A DNA stretch of 64,000 nucleotides, taken from contig JAJKFJ010022697.1 of NCBI GenBank assembly GCA_027382625.1, positions 124,001 to 188,000 on the forward strand, in the 5' to 3' direction. The notes below the pieces were generated by a model. That model was given only the letters and a program-made list of their open reading frames with translations, searched no databases and had not been told where the DNA came from. This document shows, one piece after another, positions 33,201 to 43,530 of the stretch (position 1 is its first letter; every line of letters starts with the position of its first letter). The position numbers were made by a program, and so were the translations under genes. The DNA is from Tetmemena sp. SeJ-2015. Its lineage: Eukaryota > Ciliophora > Spirotrichea > Sporadotrichida > Oxytrichidae.

Positions 33201-35034
33201 AATATTTATAAATTCTAGGCTTATTTAACTTATAGCTTCTATCTGAGGCAAATATTTTAATCTTGCTGGGAATGATCAAAATTTTCTGCCTAAATTTGCC
33301 CTAATATTATTTAAAGATTTACTTTAAGGTAAACTTGAATTTAAAAATGTTTTAGTAATTTTCAAAAATTTGAAATAATGAAATTTACCCTCAAGGAAAT
33401 TTCGAAGGCCAAAAAACTTAATTTTTTGGCATTTTTGGCTCATTTCAGCCTAAATGGACGATTTTTGGGCGATTTTGACCTTAAAAAGGGGGGAGGTGCA
33501 CTTCCGTCCCCCCCCCGAAAGTTCAGTTAACTTTATTAAAAATAGATATAACATTAGTTCTGAAAATATTTTCATACGTTCTAGACTTTAAAAGACGTTA
33601 AAGTAATTTTTATATGTAGATTTATGGAGGGTTCCTAAAAAAATTTATAGTATGTGCGGTACGGGCCCTCGTGCGGTTCTGGTTCCGCACGTGCGGTCAT
33701 GGTTCCGCACGTGCGGTGGGGGGCCCAGGGCCCAAATATACGAAATTTTACTCAAATTTAAGAAATAGAACTAGACTCTGTGAAGGTAGCTATTCTTTAT
33801 CAATGTGGTCTGTTGCTTATGGAAGTCCACACTTTGTTTTAAGGAACTCTTTACAATTTAAACACTATCTTTACTTTTACATATAATTTGGCCATCCAGG
33901 AATTGCAGAGGTGATTTTAGATCAACTCTCATTAAAAAAGTTAGAAAATTTAATTTTTCCTTCTTATTACGGAAGTGAAATTTCCAGAATTCATATCTTT
34001 GACAGACTTGGGAGGATATCTATATAATACTACTAAATACTTTAAATATCTGAAGTTGACTACATTCTAAATATAGAGATCCTTCTTCAAATCATGTATT
34101 TTATGGTCTGCCGCGAATCTATCAAAAAATATGTTTATTTCTACTTAATATCTATCAAAAGCGATGGAGAGCGCTGTGAGAGCAAAGTCATTCACGGTGC
34201 AGATAAAATGCGAGAATAAAAATATCTTGCATAATATAATGCAGACAAGTAATGGGTTAACACGTAGCATCAGGTTACACCAGTTTTGAGCGTGTTTTAG
34301 TGGGTGATATAAAAGCCTATTATATATATACCCTGTTGGGGTGCTTAATTCTGCTAATCTATTCTAATGCAGCCAAGCTTTTGAGAAGTTTGCTTGATGG
34401 TATTGAGGTCATAGTATTTGCCTATCATCATATCATCAGAGTTTTCAATTTAATTCCAATTTAATGATGGCGCTTTACAAGGGCTTCTTCATTTTATTGA
34501 AAAAGGGCAGGAAGGGTGTGAAAAAAATTGCTATCATGGTCAAAAGCCTGTGCTTAAAAGATTTCTATGCCATAAAAGGCAAAATAACATATTATTTATT
34601 AAATAAAATTAAAAATATTATAACAGTGATGATGAACTACAAGCCATCGTGATGGATCTAGTTTTTGCTTTCTCAATATCCTTTAAATCAAAAGAATTTA
34701 GACGTGTATTTCCAGAGTCGTTGGAGCTCCAGCCCTTCTACTCTCTTCAATCATCAAAAATTAAAATCGAAGATAAAATTTTACAATATAATATTGTGGC
34801 AGAAATGTCGTCGATAGATGTAATTTTGTCCTTGGTAACTCCTATAATGACAGTTTCCAACTTGATTCTGGAAAAGAAGGTTGGAATTCCATCTGGAATT
34901 TAAGTGAGGCCAGTCAGCATGCAAAATATTCTTTGAGTAAGGTAGTCCACAGTCAGGTAGCTGAAAAGTGCTAAATACCATTTCACAAAGAAGAACTGAA
35001 CTATAAAAAGCACAAGCCTTGCTAGCATGAACAT
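29748..35034 (-). CDS. scrambled WS/DGAT-like O-acyltransferase, copy C, carrying a 2.84 kb element
   Basis: Start ATG at 35,034 (MFMLARLVLFIVQFFF). Layout identical to copy B: 1-3-5-7... to TGA 30,315-30,317, then 2-4-6 at 30,234-29,748. Pointers include GGCAGAAAT (30,226/34,798), TATTTCCAGA (30,041/34,707), AAAGGCAA (29,807/34,575) and AGAGTTTTCA (29,748/near 34,437). Joined segments give FSHGLIDGIGSFMVLNLL and GCTVNDFALTALSIAFD. Segment junction TGCA near 34,370 holds an IES of about 160 bp, longer than in A or B. A large TIR element interrupts the IES between the HKQQTTLIKNSYLHRV segment (33,790-33,850) and FHTIILYFSPVILFAI (30,840-30,885). If that IES is excised the gene looks intact. 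Confidence 0.7.
30893..33733. mobile_element. 2.84 kb element with ~400 bp terminal inverted repeats
   Basis: Ends GGGCCCTG ... CAGGGCCC with 8 bp flanking direct repeats AAATATAC (30,885-30,892 and 33,734-33,741). Each TIR has three layers: a GC-rich outer block of ACCGCACGTGCGG-like palindromes, an AT-rich block (TATAGTCTAGAACGTATGAAA), and an inner block with GGGGGGGACGG, GTGCACTTCC and TTTCCTTGAGGGTCAAATTTC that resembles the ends of the MITE in copy B. It lies inside an IES of copy C. No transposase motif (DDE, RNase H, reverse transcriptase) was recognised in its interior. By duplication length and structure it could be hAT- or P-like, but that is inference. Confidence 0.88.
31560..33030 (+). 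pseudogene. degenerate ORFs inside the 2.84 kb element
   Basis: Plus-strand stretches that look coding but are broken by TGAs and frame changes: AEFSHKIPIKYQLLEYVYQE and ISDDRRFVEDYIVDNETQSY (31,730-32,010); KNVETQTEYDQWFRRRAKTF (32,085-32,150); KIMARNDWERYITQVEDII and LLKICGKAKNTILIWDQNAF (32,440-32,670); then an Arg/Thr-rich part (32,820-33,025). Gag-like composition, but no zinc knuckle or catalytic motif was found, so no function is assigned. Confidence 0.35.
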
Positions 35035-35955
35035 TTTAATTTCTTTAAGATAAGAAAGAATTATTTTTATTGTGATTTTAATTATTAATTTAGAGTATTA
35101 ATAAATAGGGTCTGCAATGGGGCTCCTAACTGCTGCAGACCATTATTTAATGCCCTTCCTCGTTTAGTTCATTCTCTCGGAGTTGTAAGAATAGAGTATA
35201 ATGAATCCTTACTGTGTGACCAATTTGGATCCTCTGACCCTAAATTGATACCCTTTCACTTTGAATTGTAGAGCCCACTACTTTAAGTAATGATCGTGGG
35301 AAAATCTATAGCAATTAATGGGTGGTGATGTAAGCTTTACTAAACTTTGTCTTTTCTTGGTGAGATTTTATTTCAGGCAAGATTAATCGCATTATTCTGC
35401 TATAATATTTTCACCTCTAAAACTAACCTGCAATAATTAGGGTTTTTGTTGAGCTTATTTTTGCTCAAACAGAGTCAGGAGCTCTTAAATATTTTCTGTC
35501 ATTTATTAACCCGTAAGGGGTTACTCTTCATTCAACTTAATATCTTGATAATGATTTTATCGCTGTTCATTTGGGTTTTTATATTGATAAGTAGAATAAT
35601 TAATTTTCAAGAACCTAATCTATCTTGTTTGTAGTTAAAGTATGTATTTAGCAAGTGCTAAATATCTTTCTCTCATTCAATTTAAAATCACCTACATGTT
35701 TTATTATACGAGAAGTTTATCTATAGTGCAATTAACAATTGAAATAAGAATGATCTAAGAATATATTTTGAAAGGATCCAAGAATCAATATTTTATAAGG
35801 ATTAGATGAATAAGTTTGTGAGAGTGGGTCTTCATCAGATTTGGATAGCTAATATCAATTTGGATCCATACTTAAATTGAAGGATCTATGATTATATAAT
35901 TAAGAAACTAATCTACAAATCTTTAAAAGTTCCACTACAAGAAAACACCATCCAG
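35035..35955. promoter_or_regulatory. spacer between acyltransferase copy C and the deoxyribosyltransferase gene
   Basis: Divergent intergenic region. It contains a short hairpin (GGTCTGCA ... TGCAGACC, 35,109-35,141) and, from about 35,750, the block duplicated at 23,820. Otherwise AT-rich with nothing identified. Confidence 0.45.
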
Positions 35956-36903
35956 ATGCAAGACCATCCCATGACTCAGAAAGGATCTTCATCCCTCGCT
36001 GCACAAATTGATGAAGCCCACTAAAGAGACAGACTCCTCTCCGGCTCCTCCAGCTCCTCCAACCACAAAGATTAGTGCATCTACTTCGCTGCCTCACTCT
36101 TCAACACTAAGGAGTGCCTCTTCAACGTCGCAATCGCCAAGAAACTGGAACTACTCGGACACAAAGAGATCATGATCATTCATTCTAATTTATAAAAGTC
36201 TACCTTCCTTAGAGAGACGGGTTTGAGTTCTCAAACTTGACTCAACTCCTTCCTGACTATTTCACAGAGGAAGATAAGAGTAAGACTGTCAATTGGATCA
36301 TTTATCTGGCTGATCTCGCCAAGCTTTCTCAAGGCACAGTGAATCATTAATCATTTGAATTATAAAGTGTGCTTAGCTAACTTGGATGAACCATTGGACC
36401 CAGGCGTCCTGATTGAGATAATGTATGCCAAGCAACTCGGTATACCGACCATAGGCTACAGATGCGACAGTAGAACGCCTTTCGGAGCGCCCTCCAGTTG
36501 GAACTTTGGAATGCACTTCTTCCCCCTCTTTCAATGCGACTACTTCATTCAGCATATCTCAAATCTTTGATGATATCCTCATTTATCAATAGCTGGATTT
36601 CACTGGCAAATGTGAACACTGGAACCATTGAGGATTCAGAGAGACTCATTGATGAACTCGTTCAGTAGATTAAGATACTCTTCATCTTCAATCGAATTTT
36701 AGATTGAGATCATCTAGAACGATTTGAAACCTAAGGTGACTATTTAAAAATTCGAACAGATCAGAGAAATGGCTGACTTGCTCATCCCTGCTGGGGTTAA
36801 CAAACTCTCAGAAATCCCTTTGGAGACTCTGGTTGCTAAGTACCTCGAAATAAAACCCAGACTTGAGGCCATGGAACCTCACATCATTAAGATGCACAAG
36901 TGA
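35956..36903 (+). CDS. nucleoside 2-deoxyribosyltransferase-like protein (copy 1)
   Basis: Starts MQDHPMTQKGSSSLAAQI at 35,956; stop TGA at 36,901-36,903 after KMHK. The core matches the deoxyribosyltransferase fold: CIYFAASLFNTKECLFNVAI, KKLELLGHKVYLPQRDGFEF, then LDEPLDPGVLIEIMYAKQLG and IPTIGYRCDSRTPFGAP (substrate-side Asp and Glu kept). Family members swap bases between deoxynucleosides or remodel related N-glycosides. IESs: AAAG pointer after LGHK (about 36,160-36,200), GTG pointer after LSQGT (36,338-36,373), and others near 36,555 and 36,670. The N-terminal Ser-rich stretch and the ~80-residue C-terminal helical extension (LIPAGVNKLSEIPLETLVAK) are shared with the paralogue at 49.4 kb. 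Substrate unknown. Confidence 0.75.
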
Positions 36904-38137
36904 GCTCCCCTCTCCTTCATCTCACTATTTTATGTGAGACAGTATAATCCAAGTCTATCGGTTATGGAGGCATAGCGAGTTTAATTATATTCACCAGCAA
37001 ACTGTGATAAAATTGATCAATGAAAATTGACCAATTTGTTATAGAAAACTCTCTAATTATAAAACTTCAAGTTATGACTCACAAAAGACATTTAATATTA
37101 AAGAAGTCAAAGTTAATGTCAAAATTTTAAAAGTTAACTCATCACTGTTTAATTAAATGATATCTCAAATGCTCTTCATTCCCCTTAGTTTACACTTGAA
37201 ATTGACCGCTGATCAATCTTATCAATTACCTCATTTCATAATTTAGTCCAGCTTGATAAAATCAAGAGTTGCTCTCGAGAAATTGAATGATTCTGCTAAA
37301 ATATTGCCAACACGGAATTTTAATATTTAATATCTTTTAATTAATTTGAATTAGAAATGTCTTTTCATATATTCCTCAATTCTTTTCTGAATATCTCGAA
37401 TAAGTGAGCAAGATTGTTTATTTTCCTGATATTCTTGTCTCCCTCTCTTCTTTTCAAACTCTCGGAACCAACTTCTAAGCTTCCACTACCGATAAAAGGG
37501 CAGTTGTGTTTTGTTAATTACGGGACTACAATATTGACGCACACCTTCAATATAAAAGCAGAGAGTTATTTTAATGAGTCTAACTATACGCTGCTCGATT
37601 TTATTTGGCTATACCTTCTCTTCATTCAAAACTTCAAGGTTTTATTAGAGCTCATTTCTTGATGCTGAGCACCTAGGTCTTAATTGAATAGTTCGCAGAC
37701 ATTTTTAGTATCCCTGATTAAACTGTAGGAGAGGTGATAATATAAATGTATATAACATCTATTCAGATTATTAAAGGATGTGAAAGAGGAATTAGGAGCA
37801 TCAATGAGGTCAAATTAATTTAATTTTGGATCAGTTAAATTTACAATTTTTCATTTCAATCTTTATCTTATAATATAATCATCATTATCTTGCGAAATGC
37901 AGAGGATTTATTCTTTCTTTATTTATTCATTAAGTTGTATTCAGAATTTATCGTAAATTGAAACCAGAAGAAAAATTAATTTCTATTCAGAGTTGAAATC
38001 ATTTTGACTAGATTCTAATCTCATTGAATTATTAGCATAGAGCAAGATAAATTGATATTAATGAAATAAAATTTGCCCCTCTTTGTTATACTTTTCTCAA
38101 AATTATTTTCTTTTTTGCGGATTATGGCAGCTCAACC
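36904..38137. other. long gene-poor AT-rich region
   Basis: One plus-strand open stretch at 37,414-37,662 (hydrophobic start, then LPIKGQLCFVNYGTTILTHT) has no recognisable family and no supporting neighbours; I do not call it a gene. The rest shows nothing I can support. Confidence 0.4.
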
Positions 38138-40301
38138 TCACATATTTCCTCCTTGATGATAGTTCTTGAGAATAGACTATGGTTTCTTGAACTAGCCTCC
38201 AAAATCTTAAGCAATAAGTGAATTATGAATTTTAAGATCTTGTGGAAGTCCATATAATCTTCTAGCTTTGCTATTCAGACCAGAACTTGCAAATGAAATT
38301 TTTGAATTTGCAGAGTGGCTTGAATTTCTAGAGGCCCTCGTTTCATGCTGATGCTGAGAATGAGCATAGAGTGAACTCTAGTTTCTTTCCATTCTGATAG
38401 AAAAGACCTTCTATCTCTTCCTGCATCTGCTGTAAGAACTCAGTCTCTCAAAAATGTCACCTCCATTTGAAACTTTAGAGCCATGATAGTCGTAGTGAGA
38501 AGAACCTCTATCTCTTTGCTCTGGAGAATATTTCTCAGGTGAAAAGTCCTAAAATTTCACAGACTTGGCCACATACTTATAGTCTCTCCTCTTGTCAACA
38601 TAGCTCCCGTAGTTGCTATTTCGTTGCTTAAATTTAAACATAAAATTTTAAAATGCTACTCAATCACATCTCGCAAATTCCTCTCTTTCCTTTTTCCAAG
38701 CCCCTTGAAAGTGGAATTGGGAGAAGGCTAGATCATCAAAGGAACTTGACCTGGGATGTACCTAGCTGGAGATTCTTGAATTTCATAGTAGACGCCTTAG
38801 CCTCTCTTGGAATTCCTTGAACTCTCAAACTGTTGAGTCCTTTACAAGTGAGAACCTTTTTGGATTCGAGAGGATTAGCTTTTATGAGAAGGATAAATCA
38901 GAGATTTCCTTGCAGAGATATCAGATCCTTAGCTCATACTACGATCGCAAGATAATCATAAAGGTATTCGGGGTTTGATAATGCCAATTTATGTTGAAAG
39001 TGAGTATCAGAGTTTGAATTTGTCACATTTGAAATTTAAACCACCTCAATTTAATCTGGATTCATACTTCCTTTCGTGAGGCTAATAGCTCCTGCTGCTT
39101 CTGTTCTTCCTTGACAAAAAAGAGCCTCCTCTTCTAACACTTTTTGGCGAATAGTGAGATTAAGCAGCACTTGGCTTGTTTCTCTTTGAAGAAGTATGGC
39201 TCCGTGTATCTCTCATCTGAGACTACTCCCTGATTGAGTACTAAAGAGTTGTAGGAGTCTAGATGTCTGAAAAGTTCCTCTTGTGATAGGCATGCTTCAT
39301 TCTCGAAACTAGCAGTGGGTCACTTGAGCTCTAATTTTGAAGAACTTGCATCTGTGAGACCTTGATTTTATAGTTTGATACTCCCTGCTCTGAAGTGAAC
39401 TTATCCACATAGAGTTTCAGAAGTGCGAGGTGCTTCTACTTAGTGTGTAGTCTCACTTAGTAGCTCCCGTTGAAGAAGGTAATCTCTCCTTGCAGGAAAG
39501 GGAAAGGCCTATGCAAATAGTGCTATCTCAAATCTTCAAAAGAGTCAAACTGTTTGTTGAAGAAGGTGTTGTAATATTCTAAGCCAAGAATCTTGGCCTG
39601 CTCAAGCTTCTCATTCACTACTTTCTGGTTCAAACTCCGCATAAAGGGATCTGACTGATGTCGCACATAGTCAGAGAGTTGAAAAAGATACTTGTCCAAC
39701 TCCTCTTTGGGAAGCTTCTTTATGCGATAGCCAGCGTCTTTAGTGAAGTCTATGATCACATAGCTCATGATCCCTTGAAGCTTTTTCAGCATGGTCTGGT
39801 CCTAAGAGATGATGGAATTTTTCTCAAACTTGGCCTGGATGTGACTCTCAAAATCCTAGGCCCTTGACTTCATCTCAACATCAGAGGCTGGATGTCGATG
39901 ACCAGAGCAATTCTTCTCTTTAAAATTAAACCTACTCACTTTTTACTACATTTTAAGATGTTTCTCTTCCTTTGCCTCATACTCCTTGAAGGTGATTCTC
40001 TTTCTCTTGACATCTGGAGAAGTTGGAGAGAAGTTCCTGCCAATGGTGTGGCAAGAAGATTCCTCAAAGTTTCTTAACTCTCTTTAGATCTGCTAGTTCA
40101 CCTCATGGGCTTACAAATTTAAGATGATCTTAATTTTCAACAACAATGGGCATCTGAGTGCTCATCGCAAGACTGGTAGCAAGAGAGTCGGGTAGATCTT
40201 CAGCCATTCCTAGAGCTGCGAGAGCCCTTCCTTGACTTAGTCTTGACTTATAGTTCATTCGCAATTTTTTTGGAGTTTTTGGTTGACTGAATCTTTCTCA
40301 T
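38138..40301 (-). CDS. unidentified Ser/Arg/Tyr-rich protein
   Basis: The ATG at 40,301 (MRKIQSTKNSKKIANELQ) is the provisional start; the same frame is open further upstream (RPHLAQD), so an earlier exon is possible. The clearest part is 39,880-39,060, without any TGA: MSYVIIDFTKDAGYRIKKLP, KYLFQLSDYVRHQSDPFM and YNTFFNKQFDSFEDLRQHYL. After an intron or IES near 38,950-39,060 it continues as a Ser/Arg/Tyr-rich tail (RDYKYVAKSVKFQDFSPEKY, LNSKARRLYGLPQDLK) to TGA at 38,138-38,140. A 25 bp GT-AG stretch near 40,090-40,115 is shorter than other introns here. No family recognised; low-complexity tail suggests a structural or scaffold role, which is inference. Confidence 0.6.
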
Positions 40302-40878
40302 GTCCTGAGCTAGGTGAGGTCTGTCTGGGGTCTGGAACTGACTCCGCCCCGAGATTACTTCACCTCTGTTATCAAAGAAATAAAACTTACTGAAAGGTTA
40401 GAATATATATATGTATCATGATGAACAAAGCTGAAGTCTCTGCCGTTTCTCTACCCAGAATTAAAAATAGCAAAAAAATAAAAATACACCAATAAATGGC
40501 AAAATAATCATAAAAGTACAGACATTAAGAATTTATTTGCTCTTCTTTGTGTTTTTTTTTTAAATTATGAAAGATAATTTGAAAGAATAAACACATATTA
40601 TTTACAAATACCTAAGGAATATTTATATTAGGTAAGTGCAGTGAACATAAATTATTCTAAAGGTATTATAAATGAGATGAGTAATCTTATTTCAACTCCT
40701 ATAATCTCATTTATTATGAGTGATTAATGATTTATATGAAATAAAATGCAGTCATCTCCAAACACAAAATAATTTAACAACTCTCTCTTATCGCATGAAA
40801 CTAGACTCAATTCGACTCAGAAAGATCATCAACTCTTTAGAAATTTAAAGCTTTTGAATTTAGAAATAACTTCAAATA
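40302..40878. other. intergenic region
   Basis: AT-rich spacer between two minus-strand genes; contains TATATATATGTAT and a homopolymer T run. It may contain the first exon of the downstream gene; nothing else is supported. Confidence 0.35.
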
Positions 40879-43313
40879 TCAAGCCCTTGATCTCAAAACT
40901 GCTGCTGCTTCAGGACGATAGCTTATTGAAAGCTAGAAGATTTCAAATCGATCTCGGCACGTTTCTTGTCTGAGACAACAAAGACTTGAAAATATATAAA
41001 GTTTATAATTCAGATGTTTCAGACTCTCTATCCATTCAAAAGAGTCTTCTCTTCTAAAACAAGAGACTAGGATTGCGAAAAGATGATTCTCCTTCTTCTT
41101 CGAAATCGCTAAAGAGCTAGCGATATCCTCACAAATCTTGGAAAGTTTAGTATGGTTTTACAGCTCAGGCAAATTATCTGTCAAAGATATCAAAGAGTCA
41201 TTTGAATATTCATCGCCCTCAAACTCAGACCCTTTAAGAGATGAAGTACAAGCAGACTTTGCTTTTCTTTAGAATCTGGAATTTTTCTTGCCCGAGTGGT
41301 TTATTCTCGGTGTGAAGCCAATATCAAAATGCTTCTGAGATGGAGCACTTTTCCTAGAGTACATACTCAAGTTTGCCTTGGCTTGGAATTAACCTTGATG
41401 CTTTTTCTAGCCGATTGGCTTCTCAAAATAGCTCCATCTTTAATTTGAGTTGGCTAGTGGAAGCACTTCACACTCAATTGATAGGTCTTCATAGCATTTT
41501 TAAACCTTGATTTTATCGATCAACTGCTTGATATGGTTCAGGTCGCGGTTTCTAGAATAAATTCCTTCTAATAAAGTTACTTATTAAAATGAACGTTGAT
41601 AAGAATAGAGCTTCTTGTACAAGATTCCGCTCTTTCCAAACCAGTGCTTTGTTCCATAAATGAAGGCTCTTTTTTTCTTTGAAAGCCTTTAGATAAGTTC
41701 CTAAGAGCTTTCGTAGAAGAAGCCAGTCATATTCTTATACTATTCTCTGCCAAGAGAATTGTAAATCTGTTACTCAATCTTAATCTTCCTTTAGTTTCGC
41801 TTTTGAGACTCACTGTTTAAAGCAGAAGTCAAAGCCTTACTTAGGTTTCTCATCCTTCTAAGGACAAAGGTAGTCAAAACATGCTTCTCGGCTTTGAACA
41901 AAGGAAAGATGCTTACCAGAACATAGCCTAGAAATTCTCCAAGTTAAGAACATTTCTTGCTGCCATATTACTTAGGGCAGTAGTTCAAAGAAGCATACTT
42001 GTTTTTCCTCATTTTCTTAGATCTATCTTTCAACTCTCTTTTCCTGAAATTTAGTGATCTCTTATCCTCTTTAAAATGTGAAGCGTCGGTTGAAAAGTTA
42101 TTGACTGGTGGCTTGCTGAACCTCTATCTTTGGCAAAAGCTTCTTTAGTCACGCTGGTTCTCAAAATCACAGAAAATTTGGTCAATCTTCTTTTGAGGAT
42201 TAAAGCATTTATCAAAGCTAAGATCACTTTCAAATATCTTGGCTCTTTTTTGGGACTCTTAGAAGCGATAATGAGCATAATTAGGCATTTGAAAGGCAAA
42301 CTCAGTCGGCCTTGAGTTAGGAATTTTAGCTTCCTCTCTAAAAATACTAATTATATCAAATCGATCTTACTTTATGCTTTAACACAAAAAACTTTTGCTC
42401 TGAATCACTGAAGTTGGTACTTCGGGATTCAATAGCAAGCTTCTTAAATTTGATTTGCAACCTGATGGAGCATCTTCAAATCTATCTCTTTATCAAAATA
42501 GTTAAAGAGAATAAATTTCAAGTAAATATAATAATTTAAGAATTGCGAGCTCTATCTCTCTGCCTCTGGATGTCCTCCAAAGTGTCAGGGTCCTTACACC
42601 AACCGAACATCTTTTCATCCAAGTCATCTCTGACTTAAGTAGCGTGGAGCCCCATTTGCATAGTACTCGCTTCATTGCACAGAGAGATCACTTGTTTGAA
42701 GTTGGTGGAGGAAGGAACTGAAGTTTGCTAAGAGAAGCTGGGAGCTTTGAAGGCTTGTTGTTGAGAGGTAAGGAGCCCGGCTCGCTCTGGAGGGGTGTTG
42801 ATGAAGTCAATAATCTTCCGAGCTTATGAAGATTAAGGCTCGGGTTGAAGCCCCAAGTTAGTTTACTCTGCCTTTGATCCTGGGGCAGAGTAGAAATCCT
42901 AAAATCCGTTGAGTATCTGCTCAGCAGCGACTTAGGAGGGTGAGTCTAGCTCGAGTGAGTAGCTGATATCCATCATCTCAACTCTACCATAGTCAAGCGT
43001 AGTAGCAAATGATTTAAGCAGATTGTAATATACCATTATGACAAATTAATGGTTGAGAGGGAGGTGGTCTTATCATGCTAGGGTTTGCAAAATTGAGGTT
43101 GGAATTTTGAGACTGCTGCTGCTGTTGATATCCACAAGTCTGAGGGTTGAAGTTCTTGATCTGATGTAGAGAAGAAGTCTGTGGTGCCAAGTTGATGATC
43201 TGGTGCCCTGAAGTCGGGAAGACTGGAGAGATGAGTCGCTTCGCCTTGGCTTGTGACTCTGGATCGAGGTGTTAAAAGTTGTAGTTGTCACTGGTTGGTA
43301 ACTCGTTGTTCAT
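40879..43313 (-). CDS. unidentified long basic/Ser-rich protein
   Basis: Starts MNNELPTSDNYNFQHLD at 43,313. The N-terminal part is Gln/Ser/Pro-rich (SQAKAKRLISPVFPTSGHQ) and acquires a more ordered segment after an intron near 43,040 (DYGRVEMMDISYSLELDS; ARKIIDFINTPPERAGLL; MFGWCKDPDTLEDIQRQRDR). From 42,450 to the TGA at 40,879 the frame is open for about 500 codons: SRPTEFAFQMPNYAHYRF, ICEDIASSLAISKKKENHLF, FEWIESLKHLNYKLYIF. Many TAA/TAG codons are used as Gln. No family recognised. Two conserved-looking parts separated by Lys/Ser-rich linkers suggest a nuclear or cytoskeletal scaffold, but this is a guess. Confidence 0.6.
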
Positions 43314-43530
43314 GATAATGAATTGCAAAGTTAAATTTAAATTTAATTACAAAGATTACTTTAAAGATTAATGAAGATTGCGCAAATTGTTTAATGAGAG
43401 AGAAATTAAGCTATCGAACATTTAGATTATCGAGTGAGAGAGAATTCAAGATTATTAGATTTCAGATTTTATCATCTAGGTAGAAGTTAGTATATTGTAT
43501 TTGTATTTTGCTTTGCAAAAAATCCAAGAA

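Noticed and set aside
31127..33530. The inner block of the 2.84 kb element as a separate nested insertion
   Set aside because: Its flanks GAACTTTC and GAAAGTTC are inverted, not direct, repeats, so they belong to the surrounding TIR rather than to a target duplication.
34230..34370. tRNA-like or small RNA gene in the GGTTACACCAGTTTTGAGC region
   Set aside because: No cloverleaf could be drawn and the stretch lies inside an IES of acyltransferase copy C.
37414..37662. Plus-strand ORF of 82 codons as a gene
   Set aside because: No family match, no conserved neighbour, no pointers or introns linking it to other coding pieces.
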